NCBI GenBank assembly: GCA_902793605.1
Contig: CADBEB010000010.1
Location: 25,194 to 89,193 of the forward strand
Length of the DNA: 64,000 nucleotides
Source of the DNA: an uncultured Eubacteriales bacterium
GTDB lineage: Bacteria > Bacillota > Clostridia > Christensenellales > Aristaeellaceae
Direction: 5' to 3'
Below the pieces are notes generated by a model. It saw only the letters and a list, made by a program, of their open reading frames with translations. It had not been told where the DNA came from and did not search any database. A program made the translations under genes and the position numbers. Every line of letters begins with the position of its first letter. Position 1 is the first letter of the stretch. Below, one piece after another: positions 26,492 to 34,644 of the stretch.

Positions 26492-26699
26492 CATGGACCT
26501 GGACAGTCTCGACGCAGACCGCCTGGAGGACCTGCTGGACAGGGCCGAGGATCTCCTGGACGAACTGGAAGACGATGAGCCCGGCGGCGGGGACAGTGAA
26601 GAGCACGACCTCCGGAAGGACCGGCTTTCCGAAACCGAAGACTTCATCGGCCGCATCCAGGACCGCCTGAACGAGCCGGAAGAAGACGATGACGACTGA
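26492..26699 (+). CDS. Short acidic coiled protein or gene remnant
   Basis: A 68-residue frame (MDLDSLDADRLEDLLDRAED...), extremely rich in Asp, Glu and Leu and predicted helical, ending EEDDDD. No ribosome binding site precedes the ATG, and the upstream part of the frame belongs to the antisense of the WYL remnant. It may be the tail of a lost gene. No family recognised. Confidence 0.3.
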
Positions 26700-26777
26700 G
26701 TTCCGTACGGACCGCGGAGAAATCGCGGCAATACAAAAGCCCGGCAGAAAACATGGTCTATTCCGGCAAAAAGCATG

Positions 26778-26783
26778 TATAAT
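26778..26783 (+). promoter_or_regulatory. -10 element of the nucleoside hydrolase gene
   Basis: Perfect TATAAT preceded by TG; no good -35. Expected start near 26790, with GGAGGA at about 26808-26813 and ATG at 26820. Confidence 0.45.
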
Positions 26784-26819
26784 GAAAGCGGAATCAGATC
26801 ATATGACGGAGGAATCATT

Positions 26820-27707
26820 ATGCTGAATTTTGCCGTTGAAGACAAAAAAAGGATCCGGGTCGTGATCGATTCGGATACCGCGTGCGAGGCGGACGATCCC
26901 TTCGCCATCGCCTATGCCCTGATGAGCCCGAAGCTCATCGTGAAGGCGATCGTCGCGGAGCACTTCGCTCAGCCCGGCTCCATGGAACTGAGCCGGGAGG
27001 CCGCCCTGCGCGTCACCCGGGCCATGGGGTCGGACGTCCCGGTGCTGCGCGGCGAGGAAGGCCCCGGATCCGCCGGGGAACCCTCCGAGGGCGTCCGGTT
27101 CATCATCGAAGAAGCCCGCCGGGAGGACGCGCATCCCCTGTTCCTCCTGTGCATGGGCGCGCTGACCAACGCTGCCCGGGCCCTGGCAGAGGCGCCGGAC
27201 ATCGCGGGAAGGATGACCGTCGTGACCATCGGCGGCCATCCGTATGATATCGATGAGATCCCCTTCAAGGAGTTCAACTTCGGGAACGACCCGGCCGCCG
27301 CCAACGCGGTGCTGCAGTCGGAGGCGCCGGTCCGGCAGATCCCGTCCGATGTCTACGGCAGCATCCGGGTCGGCCTGGCCGAACTGCAGGAGCAGGTCAT
27401 GCCCTTCGGCGCCATCGGACAGTACCTCTTCGACCAGATGATCGCCTACAACGCGACGCCCGGCGCCTCCTGGACGCCGGGGGAAAGCTGGTCCCTGGGG
27501 GATTCGCCTTCCGTCGCCGCCGTGCTGCACCCGGCCTGCGGCCGGACCGCCCGGCAGGCCGTCCGCCATGTCAACGACGACACGACCTACGGCGCTCCCC
27601 TCCCCGGCGCCCGGGAGATCCTCGTCTACCGGGACCTGGACAGCCGCTACCTGCTCGGGGATTTTTACGCAAAACTGCATCTGCTGTTTCCCGCAAAGCA
27701 GAAGTGA
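26820..27707 (+). CDS. Inosine-uridine-preferring nucleoside hydrolase
   Basis: 295 residues from the ATG at 26820 (GGAGGAATCATT). The calcium/ribose site DSDTACEADDPFAIAYAL near residue 19 is a close variant of the DxDxxxDD signature, with Glu-Ala in the middle. LLCMGALTNAARAL, IGGHPYDI and EFNFGNDPAAANAVL follow family order, the last contributing the conserved Asn/Asp pair. The enzyme releases free base and ribose from nucleosides in the cytoplasm. Convergent with the esterase gene, whose stop is at 27708. Confidence 0.85.
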   Translation: MLNFAVEDKKRIRVVIDSDTACEADDPFAIAYALMSPKLIVKAIVAEHFAQPGSMELSREAALRVTRAMGSDVPVLRGEEGPGSAGEPSEGVRFIIEEARREDAHPLFLLCMGALTNAARALAEAPDIAGRMTVVTIGGHPYDIDEIPFKEFNFGNDPAAANAVLQSEAPVRQIPSDVYGSIRVGLAELQEQVMPFGAIGQYLFDQMIAYNATPGASWTPGESWSLGDSPSVAAVLHPACGRTARQAVRHVNDDTTYGAPLPGAREILVYRDLDSRYLLGDFYAKLHLLFPAKQK

Positions 27708-28805
27708 TCATTTTCTCTTAAAACTGAACAGCCACTCCGCATAGTCCTCGTTTTCGAGCAGGGCCAGCTCCGCATGGTGGAAGCTGTAGGTCTGCTCCTG
27801 GCCGTGGACGGCGCCGGCCGCCTCCATTTCCGCGTCGGTGAAGACCTTCAGGGTGACGTTCCCGCCGGCCTTTTCCAGCTTCTCCGCCGCCTGCCGGCCC
27901 ACGGAGACCGGGATGGTTTCGTCCCTCTCCGCCTGCGCGATGAACAGCGGAACGTCCTTCATCTTTGCCAGGGCGGCCATCCCCGTGCGGGAATAGTTCA
28001 GCGCCGGGCAGAGCGCCATCACCGCCGCGATGCGGTCCGGATACTGCTCCGCCATTTCAATGGAGGACATGCCGCCGAAGGAATTGCCCATCAGGTAGAT
28101 CCGGTCCGGATCCGCCGCGCCTGCCGCGGCCATTTCGTCGATCCACGCCAGCACCTGGGCAAAGACCTTGCTGCGGACGTTGTCGGAAACATACAGCCCG
28201 TCCTCGATCGTCGGGGCGATCACGATGCAGTGCCGCGCCGCCTGGTGCTCCGGTTCCGCCCAGTCCACCGCCGTGCGGTAGGTCAGCAGGTTCGCGGTAT
28301 CTCCGTAGCCGTGGAAGACCACCACCACCGGCAGGGGAACCTCCGTTTCCGGCCGGTACACCCAGGCTTTGATCCTGCCGTTCTCCGCCTCGCGGAGGGT
28401 GAACAGATCCGCCGCCCCGGCCGTCGTCTCCCCGATGTCGGCCATGGTGAAGCCCAGCTCCGGCGCCGCTTCGCAGGCGACGGTAAAGCTCCGCACATAG
28501 AAATATTTATCCGGGAACTGCTCCGGCACCAGGCTCCAGCCGTCCGCTTCCGGGATCACTTCCTTCACCCCGCAGGCAAAGGGATGCGTCGCCTGCGTAC
28601 CCCAGCCGGCCGCCTCGCCCGTGATGGTGAAATGCTCCGGACCGATGCCCTCCGGCAGCTGCTGCCCGCGGACCGTGAACCGCACCGGCATCTGGCCTCA
28701 TTTCGTCACCTGCGTTTCCGCCGTGATGCTCCGGCCTTCCGCCGCGGCAAGGGTGCCGCCGCCCAGCATCGTCATCGTCATCAGCACCGACAGGATCCTT
28801 TTCAT
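27708..28805 (-). pseudogene. Secreted esterase/peptidase-like hydrolase split by an in-frame TGA
   Basis: The ATG at 28805 starts a signal peptide (MKRILSVLMTMTMLGGGTLA, cleavage near AAAEG) that reads into ITAETQVTK, then hits TGA at 28698-28700, and continues in the same frame as GQMPVRFTVRG with 327 uninterrupted residues. That part is a PHB-depolymerase/feruloyl-esterase-like alpha/beta hydrolase: VVVFHGYGDTAN, nucleophile MGNSFGGMSS, AQAERDETIPV (Asp) and a late His in SFHHAE. Neighbouring genes use TGA as stop. An ATG at 28691 with TGAGG upstream might allow reinitiation, giving an unexported enzyme. Confidence 0.65.
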
Positions 28806-28830
28806 GTTTCTCCTCTCCCCTTCCGATAAT

Positions 28831-28862
28831 AAACTCCCTTCCTGCCCGGAAGGGAGTTTTAA
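28831..28862. terminator. Bidirectional terminator
   Basis: AAACTCCCTTCC / GGAAGGGAGTTTT with a short loop. It is the second terminator after the permease operon and lies just upstream of the esterase start. Confidence 0.75.
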
Positions 28863-28902
28863 GTGGTTCCGATTTTTTTTGCCTTCCGCGTGTTACCCTT
28901 AT

Positions 28903-28941
28903 GCCCGAAGGGGTTTAAGGGGGCGATCGGAAAGCCCCCTT
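28903..28941. repeat. Family-2 hairpin repeat, short form, overlapping a permease stop
   Basis: CCGAAGGGG, then AAGGGGGC (28917-28924), GATCGGAAA, GCCCCCTT (28934-28941). The right arm contains part of the permease stop codon. Same family at 52386-52475, 53212-53257, 58482-58575 and 59219-59260. It can also serve as a terminator. Confidence 0.8.
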
Positions 28942-29794
28942 ATTTCACCGAACCGGTGATGCCTTCCGCGAACTGCTTCTGCAGCACGAAGAACACAATG
29001 ATCGTCGGCAGCGAGCAGAACAGAACGCCCAGCATCAGCATCCCGTAGTCCACGGCATAGCCGTTGGACATGTTGGCGATCAGCATGGGCATGGTCTGCA
29101 CCGCGTTGCCCTTCATGACCGTCCGGGGCCACATATAGGCATTCCACGCGTTCATGAAAACAATGACCGCAGAAGCCGCATACGTGGATTTCATCATCGG
29201 GAAATACATCCGGAAGAAGATCCCGATCTCGCTCAGGCCGTCGATCCGCGCCGCCTCCATTGTATCAATGGGGAAATTACGGCTGTTCTGCCGGAACATC
29301 ATGATCATAAACGGCGTTGCCAGGCCGGGAATAATGAACGCCCATACCGTGTTCAGCATCTTCATCTGTGAGATCATGGTGAACAGAGGGATCAGCGTTG
29401 CCACCTGCGGCACCATCATAGCCAGCAGGAGGATGGCGAAGAGCCTGTCCTTGCCCTTGTCGTGGTACAGCTCGAAGCCGTAGCCGGCCAGGGAGCAGAT
29501 CAGCAGCGTTGCCAGGGTCTGCACGGCGGCGTAGAAGAAGGAATTCCCCATCGCCTGCCAGAGGTTTTGCTGATCGATCAGGTTCTTATAGTTTTCACTC
29601 AGGTAGGAGCCGAACCAGATCTTGCCCTGGGCCACTTCCAGGGAAGTATTGGTAGCCGCGGTGAACATCCAGTACAGCGGGAATACGGACAGGAACGACA
29701 TGATCGTCAGAAAGATGTAAGCCGGGATCAGTTTCCGCTGAATATGGGAAACCGCCGGTTTTCTTCTTATCGCTGTATTAGTCACGCGTATCAC
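28940..29794 (-). CDS. Sugar ABC transporter permease (MalG type)
   Basis: 284 residues, six spans, EAA loop DTMEAARIDGLSEIGIFFRM near residue 180, C-terminal FAEGITGSVK. The GTG at 29794 overlaps the end of the upstream permease by 17 bp; a second GTG at 29785 is possible. Last gene of the binding protein-MalF-MalG operon. The ligand is unknown, as there is no linked glycosidase. No ATPase gene nearby. Confidence 0.88.
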   Translation of the reverse strand: MIRVTNTAIRRKPAVSHIQRKLIPAYIFLTIMSFLSVFPLYWMFTAATNTSLEVAQGKIWFGSYLSENYKNLIDQQNLWQAMGNSFFYAAVQTLATLLICSLAGYGFELYHDKGKDRLFAILLLAMMVPQVATLIPLFTMISQMKMLNTVWAFIIPGLATPFMIMMFRQNSRNFPIDTMEAARIDGLSEIGIFFRMYFPMMKSTYAASAVIVFMNAWNAYMWPRTVMKGNAVQTMPMLIANMSNGYAVDYGMLMLGVLFCSLPTIIVFFVLQKQFAEGITGSVK

Positions 29795-30677
29795 CTACCT
29801 TCAGGTTGATAAACGCCAGGATCGCCACCATGATGAACACGATGAAGGACAGCGCGGACGCGTATCCGAAATTCGCCACGCCCTGCCCCAGCGCATTGTT
29901 GTAGATATAATGTGACATCGTGATCGTCGCGTTCGCCGGTCCGCCGTTGGTCAGGTTGACCGACTCATCGAACAGCTGCAGTGTACCGTTGATGGACATG
30001 ATGCCCGTCATCACGATCACGGGGCGCAGCAGCGGCACCGTGATGTGCCAGAAGGTCTTCCATCCGCTGGCGCCGTCGATGTTCGCGGCTTCATACACCG
30101 AGTATTCGATGTTCTGCAGGCCGGCGAGGAAGAAGACCATGTTGTAGCCGGTCCAGCGCCACAGCAGGGCGATGATGATGACCGCCTTTGCCGTGTCAGA
30201 CTGGCCCAGCCAGTTGACATTCTCCTGGATGATCCCGATCCCTTTCAGGAAGGAATTGATCAGTCCTTCATTGGCGAAAAGCGTTTTGAAGATCAGGGAA
30301 TAGGAGACCAGCGCCGTGGCACAGGGCAGGAAGATCAGCGTCCGGAAAAGTCCCCGGAGCTTCAGGTCCTTGTTGTTCAGCAGCTGTGCCAGCAGGATCG
30401 CCAGTATCAGCATGACCGGCACCTGGATCAGCAGATACAGGAAGGTGTTGCCCATCGCGGTGAGAAACACCTTGTCGTTAAACATGCGGGTGTAGTTTTT
30501 GAAGATCGGATCCGCCCAGGCCAGTTTGGCTGCCGGTCCGGTCTGCAGAGATGTGATAAAAGCCTTCACCATGGGATAGAAACTCATGACGAAGATCAGC
30601 AAACTGGCAGGCGCCAGGAATCCCCAGCCGGCCGCTTTCTGCCTTGCCAGGAGCCCGAAGCCATGTTTCTTTTTCAT
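29778..30677 (-). CDS. Sugar ABC transporter permease (MalF type)
   Basis: 299 residues with a cytoplasmic basic N-terminus and six spans. EAA loop SVYEAANIDGASGWKTFWHI near residue 205. Second gene of the operon that starts with the binding protein at 32050. The two are separated by a 12-bp perfect hairpin (30717-30746), which probably sets binding-protein to permease stoichiometry. Confidence 0.88.
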   Translation of the reverse strand: MKKKHGFGLLARQKAAGWGFLAPASLLIFVMSFYPMVKAFITSLQTGPAAKLAWADPIFKNYTRMFNDKVFLTAMGNTFLYLLIQVPVMLILAILLAQLLNNKDLKLRGLFRTLIFLPCATALVSYSLIFKTLFANEGLINSFLKGIGIIQENVNWLGQSDTAKAVIIIALLWRWTGYNMVFFLAGLQNIEYSVYEAANIDGASGWKTFWHITVPLLRPVIVMTGIMSINGTLQLFDESVNLTNGGPANATITMSHYIYNNALGQGVANFGYASALSFIVFIMVAILAFINLKVGDTRD

Positions 30678-30716
30678 CGGGGCTTATCCTCCCACTGTCG
30701 GTTTTCAGAACCGGAA

Positions 30717-30746
30717 GCAGGGAACCGGAACGAACCGGTTCCCTGC
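30717..30746 (-). terminator. Intercistronic attenuator/processing hairpin
   Basis: A perfect 12-bp inverted repeat (GCAGGGAACCGG / CCGGTTCCCTGC) with a 6-nt loop between the binding-protein and MalF-type genes. No long U-tract follows, so partial termination or 3'-end protection of the upstream message is expected. Confidence 0.7.
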
Positions 30747-30781
30747 TGTTCCTTCTTAAGATTCAACAGAGTCCTTCAGGA

Positions 30782-32050
30782 TCAATATCCCATGCCTTCC
30801 ATATAGAAGGTGGTGGCATCCTGCGCTTCCTGCAGAGCGGCGTCGATATCGGCGCCATCCTTGATCTGCTGCATGGCCGTTCCCAGATAGCCGCGCAGCA
30901 CGTAGTGGAAGGGGCTCTCCTCGATGGGGATGATCTTGGAGCCCATCTCGGTAATGTCCTTGTAAACCGGCTGGTTGTTGAAGAACGGAACGCCTTCGCC
31001 GTAGACTTCAGACTGGCCCGCGCTGATGCAGCAGGTGACCACGCCGCCCTTACGGAGGGCTTCGTCATAGGTCTGCTTGGAGCCGCCGAAGGTGTAGGCC
31101 AGGAACTTCTTAGCCAGCTCGGGGTTCTTGCAGTTGCCGGTGACATACAGGGAAGAACCGCCGTTGGTGGCAAAGCCTTCACCGCCGTCCAGAGTGGGCA
31201 TGGAGGTGATCTGCCACTTGCCGGAGTTGGCTTCGACCTGCGTCATGGTGGGGATGATCCAGTTGCCGTTCAGCACGCCGGCCACCTGATCCTGCATAAT
31301 GGTCTCGTTGGTGTAGCCGGTCCAGTCGTTGGACAGGATCAGCACATGCTCTTTCTCCATCTCGATGAGCAGCTCAACAACCCTCTTCAGCTTCTCATTG
31401 CCTACGATGAAGGGTTTGCCTTCCTTCCAGAGGCTGACGCCTTCGCCCTGCAGCATGATGTAGGGCAGGTCATTGCCGCTGCCGTCCATGGACAGGAGGG
31501 CCTTGCCGGTCTTGGCATAGACTTCCTTACCGATCTCCAGGAACTTCTCCCAGGTGATGCCCTTCATGTCTTCGATCTTGTAGCCGGCCTGCTCCAGCAG
31601 ATCCACACGGTAGGCCATAATGCAGGTGCCGTTGTCCACCGGCGCGCCGTAGTGCTTGCCATTGATGGTGGAATAGCTCTGCTTGACGGCGGTGATGTCG
31701 TCCCAGTTGATGCCGGCATCTTCCAGATCAACCCAGGCATCCGGATAGTTCTCAACGAAGTTCTTGATGTAGCGGTCCTGGAACAGCACGATGTCACTCA
31801 GCAGGCTGTAATCACCGGAAGAACCGGCGTTGGTGATATCGTTCTCCACATCGCTGGAACCGCTGACGATGTTGATCTCCAGTTCGAACTCGGGATCCAC
31901 ATTGGCTTTGTAGTCATCCGCGGCAGCCTGCAGGGCATTGCCGTTGAAGTTAGCGTCCCACGCGGTAACGGTCAGCTTCTCTGCCATCGCGGCGGAGACA
32001 GCCAGCAGCATGCACAGGGCAAGCATCAGGGCAAGGATCTTCTTGGTCAT
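30782..32050 (-). CDS. Sugar ABC transporter solute-binding protein (MalE-like)
   Basis: 422 residues. The signal ends AVSAAMAEK, a signal-peptidase-I site without a lipobox. CUT1-type features: VTAWDANFN at the start of the mature lobe, YGAPVDNGTCIMAYRVDLLE, WEKFLEIGKEV, LNGNWIIPTMTQ. The ligand is unknown. The gene has a near-consensus promoter upstream on the minus strand. It is the first gene of its operon, unlike the binding protein of the xylan-type locus. Confidence 0.88.
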   Translation of the reverse strand: MTKKILALMLALCMLLAVSAAMAEKLTVTAWDANFNGNALQAAADDYKANVDPEFELEINIVSGSSDVENDITNAGSSGDYSLLSDIVLFQDRYIKNFVENYPDAWVDLEDAGINWDDITAVKQSYSTINGKHYGAPVDNGTCIMAYRVDLLEQAGYKIEDMKGITWEKFLEIGKEVYAKTGKALLSMDGSGNDLPYIMLQGEGVSLWKEGKPFIVGNEKLKRVVELLIEMEKEHVLILSNDWTGYTNETIMQDQVAGVLNGNWIIPTMTQVEANSGKWQITSMPTLDGGEGFATNGGSSLYVTGNCKNPELAKKFLAYTFGGSKQTYDEALRKGGVVTCCISAGQSEVYGEGVPFFNNQPVYKDITEMGSKIIPIEESPFHYVLRGYLGTAMQQIKDGADIDAALQEAQDATTFYMEGMGY

Positions 32051-32170
32051 AGGGTATCATCCTCCTTTTATTTATTTTCACAGCCTCTGTCCAGGCTGCT
32101 GAAACCATGTGCAGTGAACCGGCTTCCGTTCATGAAAGACACAAAAAAAACATTTTTCCGATCTGAGGTC

Positions 32171-32199
32171 ATTGTAGCAGACTTTATCCGCCCCGTCAA
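32171..32199 (-). promoter_or_regulatory. Promoter of the second sugar ABC operon
   Basis: Minus strand: TTGACG (32194-32199), 17 bp, TACAAT (32171-32176). The leader is about 115 nt and contains no obvious operator palindrome. Confidence 0.7.
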
Positions 32200-32254
32200 C
32201 GGACATTTTTGTGATTTTTGTCAGATAGTGATCAGTAACCTGCCAGATATGCCA

Positions 32255-32752
32255 TCATTTAACGGCGGAAGGATTCTGCCGCCGGATCATCCTGACCGCC
32301 TCGTCGTTCAGGTCCAGGAGGAACTTGAAGACCTGCCCGTCCTCCTCCGCGATCAGCGTCCGGTACGGGATATCGTCCCGGTAGGAGGTATAGTCAAACT
32401 TTCTGACCGGGATGCTCCCGCCCTTTTTGTACGGCAGGGCCTCCGGCGCGTCCGGATCGCACAGCAGCTTCACCGCCGCGAAGGGGATCTCGTGCAGCAC
32501 CCGCCGCCCCCGGTCGCTCACCCGCTCGATCTTCAGCACGCCGTCGGCCAGGGTGTACTCATATTCCCGCTTCGAGGCGTAGCTGAACCAGAAATAGCAC
32601 AGCACCATCAGGAAGCAGGGCAGCATGAACCCGGTGGAGAACATGATCCCCTGCAGCAGAAACACGACGGCCAGCACCGCCATCACCCGCCGCAGCAGCA
32701 CCTCCCGCGGCCGGACCGCCCGGCTCACGGAGATCACGATCGTCCCGTCCAT
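32255..32752 (-). CDS. Small membrane-anchored protein, possibly DUF6106-like
   Basis: 165 residues: a basic N-terminal segment (SRAVRPREVLLRR), two adjacent hydrophobic spans (about 24-60), then a soluble beta-rich tail beginning YEYTLADGVLKIERV, reminiscent of PH-like domains, and ending at RRQNPSAVK. Such architecture is common in small clostridial proteins of the DUF6106 type, but I am not certain of the family. Located between the second ABC transporter and hflX; a family-3 repeat separates it from hflX. Confidence 0.55.
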   Translation of the reverse strand: MDGTIVISVSRAVRPREVLLRRVMAVLAVVFLLQGIMFSTGFMLPCFLMVLCYFWFSYASKREYEYTLADGVLKIERVSDRGRRVLHEIPFAAVKLLCDPDAPEALPYKKGGSIPVRKFDYTSYRDDIPYRTLIAEEDGQVFKFLLDLNDEAVRMIRRQNPSAVK

Positions 32753-32768
32753 CGATACTCTCCTCTTC

Positions 32769-32872
32769 GTGTCATTTCGAGCGAAGCCCGACAGGACGAA
32801 GTCGAGAAATCTCCCCTGTTTCAGATCGCGATCCGTTCTGAGGGAGATCCTTCACTTCGTTCAGGATGACAC
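32769..32872. repeat. Family-3 repeat (TGTCATTTCGA ... GGATGACAC)
   Basis: GTCATTTCGAGCGAAG and the inverted TTCGTTCAGGATGACAC ends flank GAGAAATCTCCC and GGGAGATCC cores. It forms an imperfect long hairpin and stops 5 bp before the hflX stop codon. Related arrays lie at 36141-36413 and 56360-56590. Confidence 0.8.
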
Positions 32873-32876
32873 GGTA

Positions 32877-34640
32877 TTATGATCCCTTCAGAATATCATG
32901 CCCGTATTTCCGGATCACGCGCTCCGCGTCGTCCTGCGCGATATACATCGTGATCTCCGTCCCCGTTTCCGTATGCTCCTCGGAGAGCACCCGCCCGAGG
33001 GGCCGGATCTCCGCGAGGATCCCGTAGCGGCTGAAGGGCACGACGAAGGTCACGGGCTGGTGGCTTGCCTGCAGGGTTTCCGCGATCTTAGCCAGCAGGT
33101 CGTCCAGGCCCTCCCCGGTCTTCGCGGAGATCAGCACCGCGCCGGGAAACACCGGATCCGGATCCCCCGCGTCGCACTTGTTGATGACCTCGATGCGCTT
33201 CTGCTCCGTCGCGCCGAGCTCCGCCAGGACCTCCTCCACCGTATCGTGCTGCTGCAGCATGTCCGGGCTTGACCCGTCGCTGACGATGACCAGCACGTCC
33301 GCCAGGGCGGCCTCCTCCAGCGTGGAGCGGAAGGCGCTCACCAGCGTGTGGGGCAGCTTCCGGATGAAGCCGACCGTATCGGTCAGCAGGTATTCCGTGT
33401 GTTCCGGGGTCTCCATGCGGCGGCTCACCGCGTCCAGGGTCGCGAAAAGCTGGTCCTGCGCGTAGACGTCGGACCCGGTCAGCGCGTTCAGCAGGGTCGA
33501 TTTCCCGCTGTTGGTGTAGCCCACCAGCGCGACCACCGGGGTCTCGTTCTTCTCCCGGCTTTTGCGGCGCAGGCTCCGCTGCTTCTCCAGCTCGTCCAGC
33601 CGCCGCCTCAGTTCCGTCATCCGCTCCCGGATGCGCCGGCGGTTCATCTCCAACCGGCTCTCGCCGGGGCCCCGCGTGCCGATGCCGCCGGCCAGGCGGC
33701 TCAGGGTCGTCCCCGCGCCGATCAGCCGGGCGCTGCGGTACTGCAGCTGCGCCAGCTCGACCTGCAGCTTGCCCTCGGCGCTGGACGCGCGCTGGGCGAA
33801 GATATCCAGGATCAGGGCCGTCCGGTCGATGACCTTCACCCGAAGGACCTCCTCCAGGTTCCGGACCTGCACCCCCGTCAGCTCCTCGTCAAAGATGCAT
33901 ATGTCCGCCTCCAGGGCCTGGCAGTCCCGGGCGAGCTCCTCCGCCCGGCCCTTGCCGATGAACAGCGCCCCGTCCGGCCGGTCCCGCTTCTGCAGGAAGC
34001 TGCCGACGACCTCGGCCCCGGCGGTCTCCGCCAGGCGGGCCAGCTCGTCCAGGCTTTCCCGGCTCTCGATACCCATGAGGACCGCCCGCTCCCGGCCGTC
34101 CCCGACCTCCTCCGCCGCTTCCCGGCCGACCAGCCGGTCGCTCTCGAGGATCTGGTCCAGCCATTCCTTTTCCGGCAGGCGGTACCACCGCGCCGGCGGG
34201 GTCAGCAGGATCTCCGCCCCTTCGGTCAGGAAGGCCGTCTGGACGTTGACGGGTTCCCCATCCTTCACGCCCACGGCAGTCATCGCGTCGTAGCGGAAGA
34301 TCTTCAGCGCGCTCAGGTCGACGTCGCTCAGATGCCCGTCCCCGTCCGGGTGCGTGTGGACGCAGCGGACGCAGCTGAGCCGGTTCGCGTTGCGGCGCAG
34401 GCGGTAGTCCGTCAGCTCCACGTCCGAGTCCGTGCCGATGGCGACGTTCACGATCTCCCCGTCCCGGGTGATGTAGACTGCGATCTCCCGGTTCAGGGCG
34501 CACGAACACTCCGCCAGCAGCTTCATCAGCTCCCGGGGCAGGAACTCGTCTTCCTCGAGCTCACAGGTATACAGGGCGTCGAGCCGGGCCAGCATGGCCT
34601 CCCGCACGCCGTCAATGTTGCCGTTTACGTTGTATTTCAT
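32877..34640 (-). CDS. hflX: HflX-family GTPase with N-terminal JAMM-like domain
   Basis: 587 residues against about 420 for typical HflX. C-terminal two-thirds: HflX domain (QKRDRPDGALFIGKG, GTRGPGESRLEM near 321-332), then the G domain with G1 GYTNSGKS (374-381), DTVGFIRKLPHTL (421 onward) and NKCD. HflX binds ribosomes and splits stalled or 100S ribosomes. The N-terminal 150 residues match the RadC/JAMM layout: Glu52 in REIAVYI, HTHP (His95, His97), Ser105 and Asp108 with the same spacing as HxHP-x6-S-x2-D. This extended form is seen in Clostridia. The 5' end is 4 bp from the ManA fusion stop. Confidence 0.9.
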   Translation of the reverse strand: MKYNVNGNIDGVREAMLARLDALYTCELEEDEFLPRELMKLLAECSCALNREIAVYITRDGEIVNVAIGTDSDVELTDYRLRRNANRLSCVRCVHTHPDGDGHLSDVDLSALKIFRYDAMTAVGVKDGEPVNVQTAFLTEGAEILLTPPARWYRLPEKEWLDQILESDRLVGREAAEEVGDGRERAVLMGIESRESLDELARLAETAGAEVVGSFLQKRDRPDGALFIGKGRAEELARDCQALEADICIFDEELTGVQVRNLEEVLRVKVIDRTALILDIFAQRASSAEGKLQVELAQLQYRSARLIGAGTTLSRLAGGIGTRGPGESRLEMNRRRIRERMTELRRRLDELEKQRSLRRKSREKNETPVVALVGYTNSGKSTLLNALTGSDVYAQDQLFATLDAVSRRMETPEHTEYLLTDTVGFIRKLPHTLVSAFRSTLEEAALADVLVIVSDGSSPDMLQQHDTVEEVLAELGATEQKRIEVINKCDAGDPDPVFPGAVLISAKTGEGLDDLLAKIAETLQASHQPVTFVVPFSRYGILAEIRPLGRVLSEEHTETGTEITMYIAQDDAERVIRKYGHDILKGS

Positions 34641-34644
34641 GATC

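Noticed and set aside
28698..28700. Genome-wide TGA recoding (alternative genetic code)
   Set aside because: Many neighbouring genes end properly at TGA with overlapping starts (for example 4438-4440 and 50799-50801), so TGA is a normal stop here.
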